Below, piece by piece: positions 11,277 through 22,890 of a stretch of DNA of 64,000 nt. The translations under genes and the position numbers were made by a program. The stretch lies in assembly GCA_002150815.3 (NCBI GenBank), contig NDFF03000109.1:186001-250000 (forward strand), in the 5' to 3' direction. This DNA is from Grammothele lineata (taxonomy: Eukaryota > Basidiomycota > Agaricomycetes > Polyporales > Polyporaceae). Position 1 is the first letter of the stretch. Each line of letters starts with the position of its first letter. The notes beneath the pieces are model-generated. The model was not told where the DNA came from. It was given only the letters and a program-made list of their open reading frames with translations, and ran no database searches.

Positions 11277-11735
11277 GCTCGGGCTTGAGGCTTGGGACCC
11301 TGTTTAAATTGGGCACGTACAAACTTGCGAAGACGGGGAGCGATCTTGACAGCCTAATCGAGGCCTCCGTAACGGACGGGATTGGAGGTTTTGTTGTTCG
11401 AAAGGATACCGGTATGGATGGTCTGCGGTGTACTGCGAATGTGCGATATGTCAAAGGACATGTAGTACGATCTCTGCGCAACTGTAAATGCATTGTACAT
11501 TAGCACGCTGCATGTATTCAACGTTCAGTATGCCGCCTTTAGGTACTTCGGGGGTGAATGATTACCTTTTCCAGTAGGCGATGCGACATGAGCTCGCAAG
11601 CGCCGGTCAAGGATTTTTGGAAAGACGCCCGCCGCCGACATCCGCCCGGCGCGAGCTGCTTCCCCTTCGTCCTCCAGCCCTCGCCTCGCCCTCTCTTGCG
11701 AATAACATCGGTCACCGCGCAGAGACGTTGCAGCA
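11277..11735. other. Intergenic, upstream of mak21
   Basis: No confident gene is visible. If Mak21 has a further N-terminal exon it would lie in 11560-11720, where two short open frames begin with ATG (11581, 11588), but I could not place a donor giving the right phase. Confidence 0.4.
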
Positions 11736-14700
11736 ATGGGGGGCTTTGTTTGCGAACCATCAGCCTCCTGGTTCTCCTCCGTCGATCCCCTACCTCCCAA
11801 AACCGACCTCCCAACCCCATCAGCATCCCAACTCACTACTCTTATCTCGCGCGCTGCGACTCTCCTCTCCGCCGATGCCGAAAAGTACTCCTCGCTCTCT
11901 GCGTCGCGAAGCGCATCCGACGCACACTTCATCAAGACGGTCCTCGCCTCCGGCACACTTTCTGACCGCCTGAGCGCCCTCACGCTACTCGTCCAGGCGA
12001 GCCCTATCCACAATACCTCTGCCCTCGAGAACTTGCGGACTATGGCCCAGCGAGGACGCGCGAAGGGTGGAAGGGACGAGGGCTTAAAGGCTATTCGCTG
12101 TATCGTCGACTGGTGGGTCGGTGGCGGGGGACCGAATCGGAAGCTCAAGTGAGTGTAGAGAGATTTCCGCCCGGGTCGCGACTCAAACACCGTCCGCGCA
12201 GGTACTTCCGCGACCAGCCGCTCCTTCATCCAGATAGGACCGACGCCCACCTCCTCGTCTGGTATTTTGAGGATTGGCTCAAGAAATACTTCTTCTCCGT
12301 CCTCCAAATCCTCGAGACGTTCTCTCTCGATCCTCTGATCTATGTCCGCACACAAACCCTTGCGTTTCTCGCAACCCTACTCCGCGCGCAGCCCGAACAG
12401 GAGCAGAATCTTCTGCGGCTGCTGGTCAACAAGCTTGTTAGTCCCCATCGCACACGCTCCAAATCATATGCACTGACCAGGGCACAAACTCTGGGCACTA
12501 TAGGGTGATACTGAGAAACCAGTGTGCTCGCGCGCGTCATATCACATCTTACAAGTTGTCCAAGCGCATCCTGCCATGAAGGCAGTGATCGTGCGCGAGG
12601 TCCGTGCGCTCATTTTTCGTCTCCCTGCCTCCACCGCGGCGCAGGCCACCCCTTCGGAACTATCCCAGTCGAAGCCCAACAAGCACATCCGTTTCACCGA
12701 CTCGGAACCAAAGCTTCAAGAAAAGGGAAAGGGGAAGGAGAAAGAAAAGCAGGGCCTCGAGCGATGGAACTCGCACGCGTGGTACTACGCCTCCGTCACG
12801 CTCAACCAGGTTGTACTCACGCCCACACCTGGGGATCGTGCTGTCGCACGTACGCTCGTTGACGCGTATTTTGAGATGTTCGAGGAAATCCTAGGCACAA
12901 AATCCGACGACGATGGCGCGAGCGGTGGCGAGGCTCCCGAGAGCTCTAAAAGCAAAGGGAAGGGCAAGGGCAAAGATTCTTCTGCGTCTAAGCACAAGGA
13001 CAAGAAAGCGAAGGGCAAAGAAATCAAGGGCGAGGCCGGCTTTACCGAAGTCGAGGATTCGTCATCCCGGATGGTTGGTGCCATTCTCACAGGCGTGAAC
13101 CGCGCTCTGCCGTTCGCTCAGATGCACATGAGCACCGACAGCTCTGCAGTGTGGGTACAATCTCGGGCTCCTTCTCCGCCTTCTACTTACATGTCGACGA
13201 CAGGTTGAAGAAACATATTGATACGCTCTTTCGTATCACCCACACGTCTACCTTCAATATTTCGCTGCAAGCACTTGCTCTAATATTGCAAATTTCCAGC
13301 ACCCTGTCCGCTGATACCGCGCCATCCCAGAAAGCGTCATCGTCGACCGAAACATCATCCTCTACTTTTGCTACAAGCCTCCGCGATAGATTCTACCGCA
13401 CACTCTACGCATCGCTGACTGACCCACGGCTGGCAGTGTCAAACAAACAGGCGTTGTATCTCAACCTCGTATTCAAGGCTCTCAAAGTCGATCACGATGC
13501 GACGCGAGTAGCAGCGTTCGTCCGTCGATTTGTCCAGGTCCTCGCCAGTGGAGTCGGCGCCGCCGGCGCCGTGGAGTTCGTTGCTGGCGGGCTTTACCTC
13601 CTCGGTGAAGTAAGTTGCATTTCTTTGTGTTCGAGGCTATTTAAACTTACGCCTTCTTCGTGCATTAGCTGTTCTCCGTAACACCCAATCTGAAGCAGCT
13701 TCTAAGCAGTCCAAAACCCGCCTCCGGCCCTCCTTCAGCCGTACCTGCTTACGATCCGCGGAAGCGCGATCCCCAATATGCACACGCATTCGCATCACCC
13801 ATGTATGAACTGGTAAGATATTTTGCAATCTTTATTAGTCGTTTCCTCAACACAATCCCTCAGGTGCCGCTTCTCAATCACTACCACCCAACGGTCTCCC
13901 TTCATGCCCGTCAGCTCCTCACGCTTAGCCCCATTACCGGCTCACCCGACCTCTCTCTGAACACGCTTTCGCACTTCTTGGACCGCTTCGTATACAAAAA
14001 CCCCAAGAAACCCAAACCCACGGCCAAAGGCTCGTCTGCGATGCAACCGTCACTCGAGAACGCGCACACCGGGAGTGTCACACTCGTCAAGGGAGAGGTT
14101 CTTAGTGCCCTGGGCGTACCGGTGAATGACGAGCGATTCTGGAAGCGGAAGATTGAAGATATTCCTGTGGACCAGCGATTCTTTCACGCGTACTTCGTAC
14201 AGAAAGAAGAGAGGGATCGAGAGAAGGCGAAGAAGGTGTCGAGAAGGAAGGGAAAGGGTGACGCGTCGGACGAAGATGATGATTCGCCCTTGGGTAGTGA
14301 CGATGACTCAGAGGCGGCTGACGACGTTGAGGATAGTGCAGAGGGTGAGGAAGTAGAGGAAAGCGACGATGGCGGCTTCGACCTGTCGAGCAAGGGGAAG
14401 AAACCCGTGCCCGATGACGATGATGAAGAGGAGAATAGCGATGCGGAGGAAGCTGAAATTTGGAAGGTGCGTATCTCCGTGATTCCTATGGTAGTTCAAT
14501 GGCTAACTCTTTTGCTTAGGCAATGAAAGCCACAATGCCAGCAGAACTGGAGGATGACGATCTGATGGACGATAGCGAAGGAAGTGACGATCTGTCTTCC
14601 GATCTCGAGGAAATATCTGCCGATGATGAAGACGGTGAAGTGGAAGATGGCGAAGGCGAAGGCGACGAGGACGATGACGCACTTTCGCTTGTCGAAGGCT

Positions 14701-14966
14701 CCGACGCAGAGGACCTGCTCTCTCTCGACGCGGAGGTACCTATGGGCCTAATCGACTACGATGGACCGGACGCTAGTGGCGATGATAGTGACGCCGCTGG
14801 GGATGAGTGGGGAGGGATCGCCTCCGGTAAACCCATAGGGGGCAAGCGGAAACGTGAGGAGGACGGCCGCAAAGCGCAGAGGAAAAAACTTCGGGCGCTG
14901 CCAACATTTGCGAGCTACGAGGACTACGCGAAGCTCATCGAAGATGGGCCGGAAGACAATATATAG
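11736..14966 (+). CDS. mak21: Ribosome biogenesis protein Mak21/Noc1 (CBF/Mak21 family)
   Basis: Seven exons (11736-12148, 12202-12436, 12504-13150, 13204-13610, 13670-13812, 13864-14466, 14520-14966) give 964 residues. Noc1 pairs with Noc2 in nucleolar 60S pre-ribosome maturation. Recognisable segments are DRLSALTLLVQ, the CBF-family block YFRDQPLLHPDRTDAHLLVW, EDWLKKYFFSVLQ, EQEQNLLRLLVNKLGD, FRITHTSTFNISLQAL, and VPLLNHYHPTVSLHARQLL before a long acidic low-complexity tail (about 700-900) rich in Asp/Glu/Ser, with a basic KRKREED patch near the end. The start is uncertain: 11736 is the first in-frame ATG after a stop near 11704, but an upstream exon entering at an AG near 11720 is possible, since relatives often have longer acidic N-termini. 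Confidence 0.88.
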
Positions 14967-15218
14967 CGTACCATTGCATGTCGTGTTTTTTGTATCTGAA
15001 CTGTTACATGCGCTACATACAACACTGCCTCATGCCGCAGGAGGTATACAAGGTTATGTTTCGCTTCCGAGTCCTTCCGACCCTGACTTGATGTCATCTG
15101 CGTGGGAATAAGAACGTGACACGGCGCCTATCGTACACAGAACTCTGCGCGCCGAGCACGTCTGGCACTTGACCCTCGACGTCCACAACCATCCTTGTCC
15201 CTCGTCCCACTCTTCATC

Positions 15219-16070
15219 ATGTCCTACGAAAACGACCCGTTCTACCTTAGGTGCGGTGAAGACCCGAAGAATGCTTCTTGGCGTGTGCAGGACTAATGTC
15301 TTGCTCACGCCTCCCTCTAGATACTAGTGAGTTCTCCCTCATTCGGCCCTACTTATTCTTCGACTCGTGTGTACTCACCTCCATCCTTCCAGCACAGGAC
15401 ACTCTGGAAAACACGGCCACGAGTTTTTGGAGTTTGAATACTCTCATGGCCGTCTGCGTTATGCGAACAACTCGAACTACCGCAATGACAGTCTCATCCG
15501 TAAAGAGAGTGCGTGTTATATCCTATCCCATGATTCGCCAGCACCCTGCTATCAGAAGCAGAAGTTGCTGTTTGCTCAGGACCTGTCCTTACCCTACGCC
15601 TTACAGTGTGGGTCGGGCCTCTTGTGGTGAAGGAGCTCAAGCGCATCATCGAATCGAGCGAAATCACCAAGTACGTATTCTCACTCTCGTCGCGCACTTC
15701 AAGAGGATACTCATGAAGCTTTACAGGGAAGACGACACCAACTGGCCCAAAAAGAACATTGTTGGAAAGCAGGAGCTTGAGATCCGCGTCGGCAACGACC
15801 ACATTGCCTTCGAGGTCTGTCTGCTTCTCTCTCTGAAAAACTATTTTCGTGTACTCAATATTGCATATAGACTGCGAAAATTGGTTCTCTCGTCGATGTG
15901 CAAGATAGCGAGGATCCTGAAGGTCTCCGTGTATTCTACTATCTCGTCCAAGACCTCAAGGTGCGCCTTTCCTTCACTTTCCTCGCTGGCCTGGCTCAAC
16001 GCGCCCTTGTCTTCTACAGTGCTTGATCTTCTCTCTCATCTCCCTGCACTTCAAGATCAAGCCTATATAA
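15219..16070 (+). CDS. mago: Mago nashi homologue (exon junction complex core)
   Basis: Seven exons (15219-15250, 15321-15326, 15393-15508, 15607-15670, 15727-15814, 15871-15960, 16020-16070) give 148 residues, matching the almost invariant family size. The protein reads [85 protein letters not shown] and ends HFKIKPI, diagnostic for Mago. It binds Y14/RBM8 in the exon junction complex and links splicing to mRNA localisation and decay. Exon 2 is only 6 nt (ATACTA) and is required to supply the RYY motif in frame. Confidence 0.96.
15321..15326 (+). other. 6-nt microexon of mago
   Basis: The sequence ATACTA is preceded by CTCTAG and followed by GTGAGT. It completes AG-A TAC TA-C and gives Arg-Tyr-Tyr, the invariant FYLRYY of Mago proteins. 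The flanking introns are 70 and 66 nt. Confidence 0.85.
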
Positions 16071-16291
16071 GATCATTATCCATATTGTAGGACGTTCGCG
16101 AGAGCCGAAAGTGCTTGCTGTTTTCTATGTATAGTGTATGTTCTCTTCAATGGATCGCTTTTGATGTCGGTATATTTCGCCTAGCCGCGCGATACATATC
16201 GTTCAATCTCGAGGCGTTATCTTTACATCCGAGCAACACGTGCAGACTCTCAGCGAGGACGGACCAACCCAATTTAGCTCCCTCGATCCGT

Positions 16292-17493
16292 TCAGGAATG
16301 GGCAACACTAAACAACCGTGATTAGGTTGAGGTGTACGCAAGTTGAGTGAAAGATTTACGCACCCCACTTCCCAAAGCCCACTGCTCGGGACACACAGTC
16401 CCTCGCTCAGGACAGGTTGGTTGGGAGGGAAGCACTGGCTCGCCGCAGCGGACGCGACTTGTGCCTGCATGTACCAGTCAGTACTAGGTCTTAGCGTTGC
16501 GTCTCCCTGAGGAACTCACCAATGATGTCCAGCAGTAATCGAGCGGTAGAGGACCGGCGTTTTCGAAGAAGAACCGGCAGGTACCGAACGAGATAGTCTG
16601 GACATGGTTTGGCTGTACCGTGAACTCCGGTGCTGTCGATGGTCATATGTCAGCTTCCCTTCTACCTCAGATCCGTGCGTAGGATGCAGAAGACTGACGA
16701 ATCTGTCCGTTCAGAATAGTGATCGAATTCACAAGCTGCTGGCAGTCATCGCTCACGGGCGGAAGCTGGCCGAGCTCCCCGCAAACGGTAGTGCCTGTAC
16801 CCTCGACGTCAGCAATTATATCATAGCATGTTTTTGCAGCACTCACAGATTTCGCCGCACACATCAGACGCGCTCGGGTTGGCGGCGGACGCTGTCGACG
16901 TGACGGTGACCGTGTCTGTCGCGCTTTGAACGACCGTCGTCGTCTCGACGTCCGTCTCGGTCGAGACCACGGTGGCCGTCGCGGTAGCCGTAGCGGTGGT
17001 CGCAGATACGCTCACGCTCGTCACCACGCTGGTGGCAGTCACTGTGCTCGTCTTGACTGCGGTCGTCGTCTTGACAGTCGTCTTGACCGTCGTCTTCGCC
17101 GGCGGGGTGGGCTTCACTGGGGGGTACGGCGGGAAGAACCACCAGAGCAAGTGTTCAAGCCATCCGAGGATGCCGCCGCCGCCGACGTGATCAGCAGCAA
17201 AGGGAGAGGTGGCGCACGAGAACGTCGAGAGCTCGAGTGCGACACCCCCAGCAGACATGGTCTGGGACGAGACGAAGGTGGCGCCGTTGCCTGCGCAAAG
17301 ACTAGCGTTTGGGTCGGTGGCGTTGGAGGAGCTATCCTGGCGGCGGACTATAAGATAGTAGGTATCGGTCGTTCGTCAGCGCAACAAGTCAATAGCAAAG
17401 CAAGAGCAACGTACTCCGCATCGGCGGCGGCGCCAGTGCAGAACTACTGACCGCGGCGGCGAGGAGGACGAACAGCACTGGAAAGGTCTTCAT
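16292..17493 (-). CDS. Secreted Y3-like protein with Thr-rich linker (paralogue A)
   Basis: Six exons (17493-17415, 17347-16847, 16794-16699, 16632-16520, 16464-16364, 16307-16292) give 301 residues. A signal peptide (KTFPVLFVLLAAAVSSSALA) is followed by a domain of about 80 residues with two Cys, a PPYPPVKPTPP hinge, about 90 residues dominated by Thr/Val/Ala/Lys (KTTVKTT-type repeats, probably O-mannosylated), and a Cys-rich C-terminal domain: CGELGQLPP..DDC, ITILNGQ, HVQTISFGTCRFFFEN, LDYCW, CFPPNQPVLSEGLCV and a WEVGVAHS end. The pattern resembles proteins annotated as glycan-binding Y3-like in agaricomycetes; I make that assignment from memory of the motif, so it is tentative. Extracellular, function unknown. 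A TATA-like element lies at 17596-17602. Confidence 0.82.
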
Positions 17494-19547
17494 CTCTGGG
17501 TGCTGGATGGATTGACGAGTGCGATCAAGCTTGGGACTGAAGGGGGCTGAGGGAGCAGGGGCTCTCTGAGGACCCGTAGTTGGTGTGTGCCAGGCTTTTA
17601 TATCCGGAACCACTACTGAAGGAGAGGATGTACTGTCATCCCCTGACAGGTCCACGAGGGATCTGTTGGATCCGCATGATTGGCAGACCAGCTTTGGCCG
17701 AGACATGCTAGGCAGACTTCATGCTGTGAAGAAGACGAGATGACAATGGCATTACAGCCTGGGCTCTCGGCAGTTCATGGTACTCGGCCGGAACGTCCAC
17801 TACGACTGCATCCGCCGAGGCACCGTGCAAAGTGCCAGAGACTTGCGTGCCTGGTCGGACCTGCCGGAAGGCGTCGATAATCTGCGCTGAATGACCGCGA
17901 TGAGAGAACAGCGCACGCAAACACCGCAAGGGGCGAACCAAGGTCCCACGAAAAACCGCATAAGCTCGCGGATGGTTAGGTCCGAGTGTTCACATTCCGG
18001 CCACTGGAAGAAAATCTCTGCAAAGTTTTCCCGATGTATGTGGTAGGAAAGGTAACGGAGAGGATTAAGCTATATCACCAGATGCTTCGTGAGCTTGAAC
18101 GCGGGAAATTTGGGACTCCCGGCGCATCACCCACGCCGACCGGTCTTGCCAAAGGCGATCTGGATGGACCCGGGGAGCACGGCAGCCGAAGAAGAGCTCA
18201 TGCTGGGGCCGAACATCCGTGGGAGACGGGAGAATAACTGGGGATGTGGAGTGCACCAGCTCGGAGGAGGGCGCAAATGCGGCAGAGGCGGTAAGACGGA
18301 GACTTCGTGGCTGAACCTGCACCATCTCTCTCAGAAACGGCTCCTACGCCTGTCTAGATGTACATGACGGCTTCGACGGCGGGGGCGATGAAGAGGGGAA
18401 GACCGGCGGGATTGAAACCGTGAGATGCTCCGAGGCACCAAAGAGCTCACACGAATGCCGGGCAGAACGTCCGCGCGCTCATTTATTCGACTCTCACTCA
18501 CCTACGTCCGTGCAGACAAGGATCATTCTTCCGTCAGGCACGCCGGGCTCCAGCGAGACAGGCAACTACGTGGAAGCGTTGTACGAAGGTGACTGGGCCG
18601 CTTAGTTGTGCTGCTATAGACGGTTCGGCGCCGAGTTGAACAGGACAGGCGACAGAAGACGGACGGTGGTTGTCTGATTATCACCGCGACGTCGAGCCCC
18701 TACACGGAGGAGGTTAGCCGCCTCTGAAGCTGTTGAATGGCCACGATATATTGAGACCAGGGCGGCCGGTGGCGACCGGTGAATGGTCGAGAATTGAGGG
18801 GGCACAAAGAGCGCGTATATAACAGGCACTGCATTGAGAGGAGTGTCTATATGGCCTCGTACGAGTCAGCAACGAACAGAGCGGAGATATAGTGGAGAAG
18901 GCGCCGCACGGATGACGGTACTCGTCTCACAACGCCTGCGCCGGGAGAGAATAGTTATTGATGGGCTTGAAGCCTGTCCCAGTTGCGAAACTCTTGAGAT
19001 CGTGAGATTGTAAGCTAAGTCATCACAGCCGCCGACGGCATCATGCAGTGGGGGGTAAGACCAACTTGAAGTACGAGCTGAAGGATTGAACTTGCACCCA
19101 CTAGTGAACAGCGAGAGATGGCAGGGCCATCACACCGCATATAGGCTATCAAATGTGTAAAAGATTCAGAATCATTGAACCAGGAGACTAGGTAACTCCT
19201 AGTCGAACGATAGCAGCTCATGACGTTCGAAGAGATGGATGAACCAGTCGAAGAGGAGTGCGCGTCTACTAACGCTGGTAGACTCAAACAAGGGACCAGG
19301 CACTCATCCTGAGTCTCGACTCTCGCCATATACTTGTTGCGCGTCATGCCCAGCTCCCCCTTAAAGTCCGAAAAGCGTTTGCGTTTCTTTCCCACTCCAC
19401 TTCGGCGGCAACGGATCGCCTGCACGCTCAACGCTAATACTCTATCCATCCAACTTCAGTTACCCCGTTTCGTGCATTGCCACCACATTTACAAGCCGTG
19501 ATATATCTACAACCAGCTCCTAGACCCGTAATATTCTCCACTATCGT
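17494..19547. other. Long intergenic stretch between the two Y3-like genes
   Basis: About 2 kb with only short frames showing no family motifs or consistent splice structure. The right end is the 3' flank of paralogue B and the left end is the promoter of paralogue A. A frame at 17986-18237 (plus) and one at 19015-19449 (minus) were inspected and not accepted. Confidence 0.5.
17596..17602 (-). promoter_or_regulatory. TATA-like box of Y3-like paralogue A
   Basis: The minus strand reads TATAAAA about 104 bp upstream of the start codon at 17493, the usual place for a core promoter TATA element. Confidence 0.5.
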
Positions 19548-20401
19548 TCAGGAGTGAGCAATCCTAGAAGGCCAAACTCAGCATCTGTCATCAAGCAGAA
19601 AGGGGATCAACACGCACCCAACGCGCCAGGCGCCGTCGCTGGACACGCACAGGCCCTCGGAGTTCACCGGCTGGACCGGCGGGAAGCAGGCAGAGCCCGC
19701 CGCAGACGCCACCTGGCCCTATAGCACGATACTAGTCAGCGACCCATCGTCTTGGCATGCGGCGCCGACAGAAGACGTACGAGAGAGAGCCAGCAGTAGT
19801 CGAGCGCGTTGGGAGAGAAGTTCTCGAAGAAGACGCGGCAAGTGCCAAAGGAGAGCGTCTGCACGTGTCCCCCCGCGACCTCGAACGACGGCGCTGTCAG
19901 ACGTGACATGTATTCCGTCAGCGCTCTACACTCCGGGCTTTGTCTGGGTGAAGGACGTACAAACAGAGCCGTTGAGGATGGTGATGGCGTCAAAAATGAC
20001 ATCGCAGTCGTCCGAAGTGGGCGGGAGCGACCCGGCAGAGGTACACTCGTCGGTACCTGTATATGCGGTGAGCACCTGCGTAAACGGAATCCGGGCTGAC
20101 GGAAGACTGACAGTTGACACCGCAGACGTTTTGAGTATCCTGGGCGGCCAGAACGCGAAGGCCCTCTGACTCGCAAGTGAACGTGGTGACTTCGACCGTG
20201 TTAGACCCCACGGCTATCGCAGAAGACGAGATCTGCTTGGGGTTGACGCATGCTGAGGCGTCGCTGCGGGCTGGTGATCGCAAGAACAGAGTGAGCGAAG
20301 ACGGCAAATCATAAACGAAATAGAGACAACGCACGAGCGACAAAAGCTGCCGCGCCGACGCCGACGGCGAGTGAAACGAAGGCTGCGGAAGTGAGCTTCA
20401 T
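19548..20401 (-). CDS. Secreted Y3-like protein (paralogue B)
   Basis: Six exons (20401-20335, 20270-20112, 20056-19961, 19893-19781, 19718-19618, 19563-19548) give 183 residues. The N-terminus KLTSAAFVSLAVGVGAAAFVA is a signal peptide. The mature protein carries VCGVNC, CTSAGSLPPTSDDC, DAITILNGS, GGHVQTLSFGTCRVFFENFSP, LDYCW, ACFPPVQPVNSEGLCV and ends WRVGIAHS. It is a clear paralogue of the gene at 16292-17493: the last four coding exons have identical lengths (96, 113, 101 and 16 nt) and phases, but it lacks the Thr-rich linker. Glycan-binding Y3-like is a tentative family name; the role is unknown but extracellular. A TATA-like CATAAAAAG lies about 70 bp upstream (20468-20476). Confidence 0.82.
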
Positions 20402-22890
20402 AGTCGGTATTATCGAGTGAGTTGAGTACGCTGGGGTGCTCTGGGGAATGTGCTGCACCCAACGCAGCTTTTTATGCGTCTCGAAGAGGCCCAGGTACGG
20501 AGATGTTTGTCGAAAGCAAGAGTCTAGGAGGCATCCGGAGACTTCGGCTCTTGGACGTGTGGGCCGCGGCCGAGGCCTGTAAGACAGGACGTGTGTGGGG
20601 ATGAGTATGAATAGCGACTCCGACACCCGTCGCGCTATCCGCGCGGCCTCGTTCGCTTGGGGCGGGGCGAGGACGCTGGGCCTGAATACAAACGCACTCT
20701 GCACCCGCCCAGGTACTACTCGAAGAAGGGCAATTCCATCAGTAAAGGACTGTCCCATCGGCGGATGTAAGCCCATCCTTGTCCGGCGTGCGTTCGATGT
20801 GAATGCGCCCGTCTAGGTTGTCATCCTCCGTACATATTCGCCCATCGTCGAATGCCATGAGAGCCGCCTCCCGCAGCATCGCTCTCCTCTGGTATCATAC
20901 TCGTCTGTTCGGGCGTAGGTCTTCAGCGCACGTGCTTTTCCAACCAAATCCGAGATTACCAGGCACACAGTTAAATCCCCTTCCGCGCCGCCGCCCGTTT
21001 CTCGAATAGAGCCGAGTATCCGTCTTACGTCCGGGATCGTGTCGTGCGAAAGGAAGCCAGGGGCGTTCCGGGAGGCAGTCCATACGCCCTGACATCGACC
21101 ACGGCCGCTGAGCTAGAACTGGTCATGCCGGTCCTCCTCAATTGATCATCGTCGGCCCTGGCCAGCGGCTTGCATGTACGTCCGGTCTTGACAGAGAACG
21201 ATCCCGCTGCCTCTTTCTGTGTCCAATAGGAATGATGAACGGAGAGTATGGAGAGGACAAAAGCCGGTCAATACGCCTGCTTTGGGGTAGATGAGTCTAC
21301 GCACCGAGGTCAGGCCATGTCGTTCGACGTCCATCATGACGGCCGTGGTCCGTTACCCGGAAGCAAGTTGTTGTCGGCCACAGAGGTCGTCCAAAGGACT
21401 ACATGAACAGTTCCCCGGAGCGTGCGTATCGTCTTCATTATTAGCGAACGCGATGAGTGCGCGTGGCGCGATTCTGCTTGCACGGAGGGTTTCTACCCTT
21501 TGAAGCCCAACCTCTTTGCACACTCGGACCGCCATCTAGTCCATGGGTGATCAAACGGGTATGAAGGGGCCTAAGGAAAGACCAATCGTGATATTGACGT
21601 TAGGGACACAAGTGCGAGATGGGTCATGAGAAGAGGACGAACCTTCCATGGAGCCAAAAGGGCTGTAAACGCTTAAACGACAGTGCCCACGTATGTGAGG
21701 GAATGGACAAGTAGCTCACGTCCGTTTAGCAACGATCTACACGCGTGTAGTGCGTATAGGTATAGCAGTATGCTCGCTTCGATCGCGATGACGGCGAAGC
21801 TGAGCTGGCCTACGTCGGGCTGTCAGCGTGCATTGCGGGATCAGTCGAAAGAGGCGTAGGTCAACTGTTCCCGCTTTCTCCGAATAAGCCGAATGTAGCG
21901 CTGAGAGCCATCGTCAGAAAGGCCCAGAACAAGAACAAGGGGGGTGATGGAGCTGAAACAGCACTTGCCTGATCACTAGCGTCACTGGTGGTACTGAGGG
22001 CAAAACAAGATGAACGAGAAGAACTCGGATGAGCTTGTCGGACTTGGGAAGACAGCCCACCCCGTCGCGATGAACAGGACCAGGCCGGGCGATGGGCGTG
22101 CGGGGACACGGAAATGACGGCGGAAGGGCATCATAGGCGACGTGGATACCACAACACCCGGCGAACTTTACTTGCGCCCGTAGGTACATGATACGTCCTG
22201 CGCATTTAAATGGGAACGGTGTCCGAGCCGCGCACAACCCTGTCGGTTGCAACATGGGGATTCGGGCCGCGTTGGAGCTGCTGAAGAGGTCAATGGAGCT
22301 CTGTGCACGAACCGGTCGTGCGGTCGCCAGCATGGCCCTGGCGAGGTAAACCCGCGGGATCGAATGACTCCAGAGAGTCGAAGAACCAAGGTGCAGGTGA
22401 GGGTTGCGAGGTGAAATGGAAGTCGCACCCAGTCGTGCGAGGTCGTGTGGTAGTGGGTGACGACAGTTCCGCCTAATCATTCCGACAAGCAATATTCAAA
22501 TATCGACCATGGACATCCAAGGACTGGGTGAACGGACGATCGAGTCGCTCGGTGCTCGGAGAGCGAGAGAGCGGGAGTTATGGACTGTCGCGGGCGCCAA
22601 GCAGGCCGGCGGAGATCCGGAAACGGAACGGTCACGAGACCTGATCCGGTGATGGCCGAGGGGGAGAAATGAACATTATTCTGGAGGACAAGCGCCGGGC
22701 GAGGGAGTGAGCAGAGGCCGAGTCCGCGCTCTTTGGCTCGCTCGTGTTCGTCGACCACCTCGTCCTTCTCCGCGTCTCCCTCTTCTTCCTCCCTCCCCTC
22801 CCCTCCCTCGCCACTCCCACCCGCGTCCCTACCAGCCACGACGCGTCGACTTACAACTACGACCTCCATCGCCTTGTACCTTCAGACGTC
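20402..22890. other. Gene-poor region before casein kinase 1
   Basis: About 2.5 kb without a supportable gene. A minus-strand stretch at 21861-22330 has short frames, one ending in a hydrophobic tail (PPLFLFWAFLTMALSATF), but no start-to-stop model held up. The last 150 bases (22740-22890) form a pyrimidine-rich leader of the kinase gene. Confidence 0.45.

Noticed and set aside
17986..18237. Plus-strand 83-codon frame
   Set aside because: It is isolated, with no homology pattern and no splice partners.
19015..19449. Minus-strand frame of 144 codons between the Y3-like genes
   Set aside because: There is no domain, signal peptide or consistent composition, and it lies in otherwise non-coding DNA; it is probably a chance frame.
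21861..22492. Minus-strand frames with a hydrophobic C-terminal tail resembling a GPI signal
   Set aside because: No ATG-to-stop model with sensible introns could be built, several frames depend on non-ATG starts, and no family motif is present.
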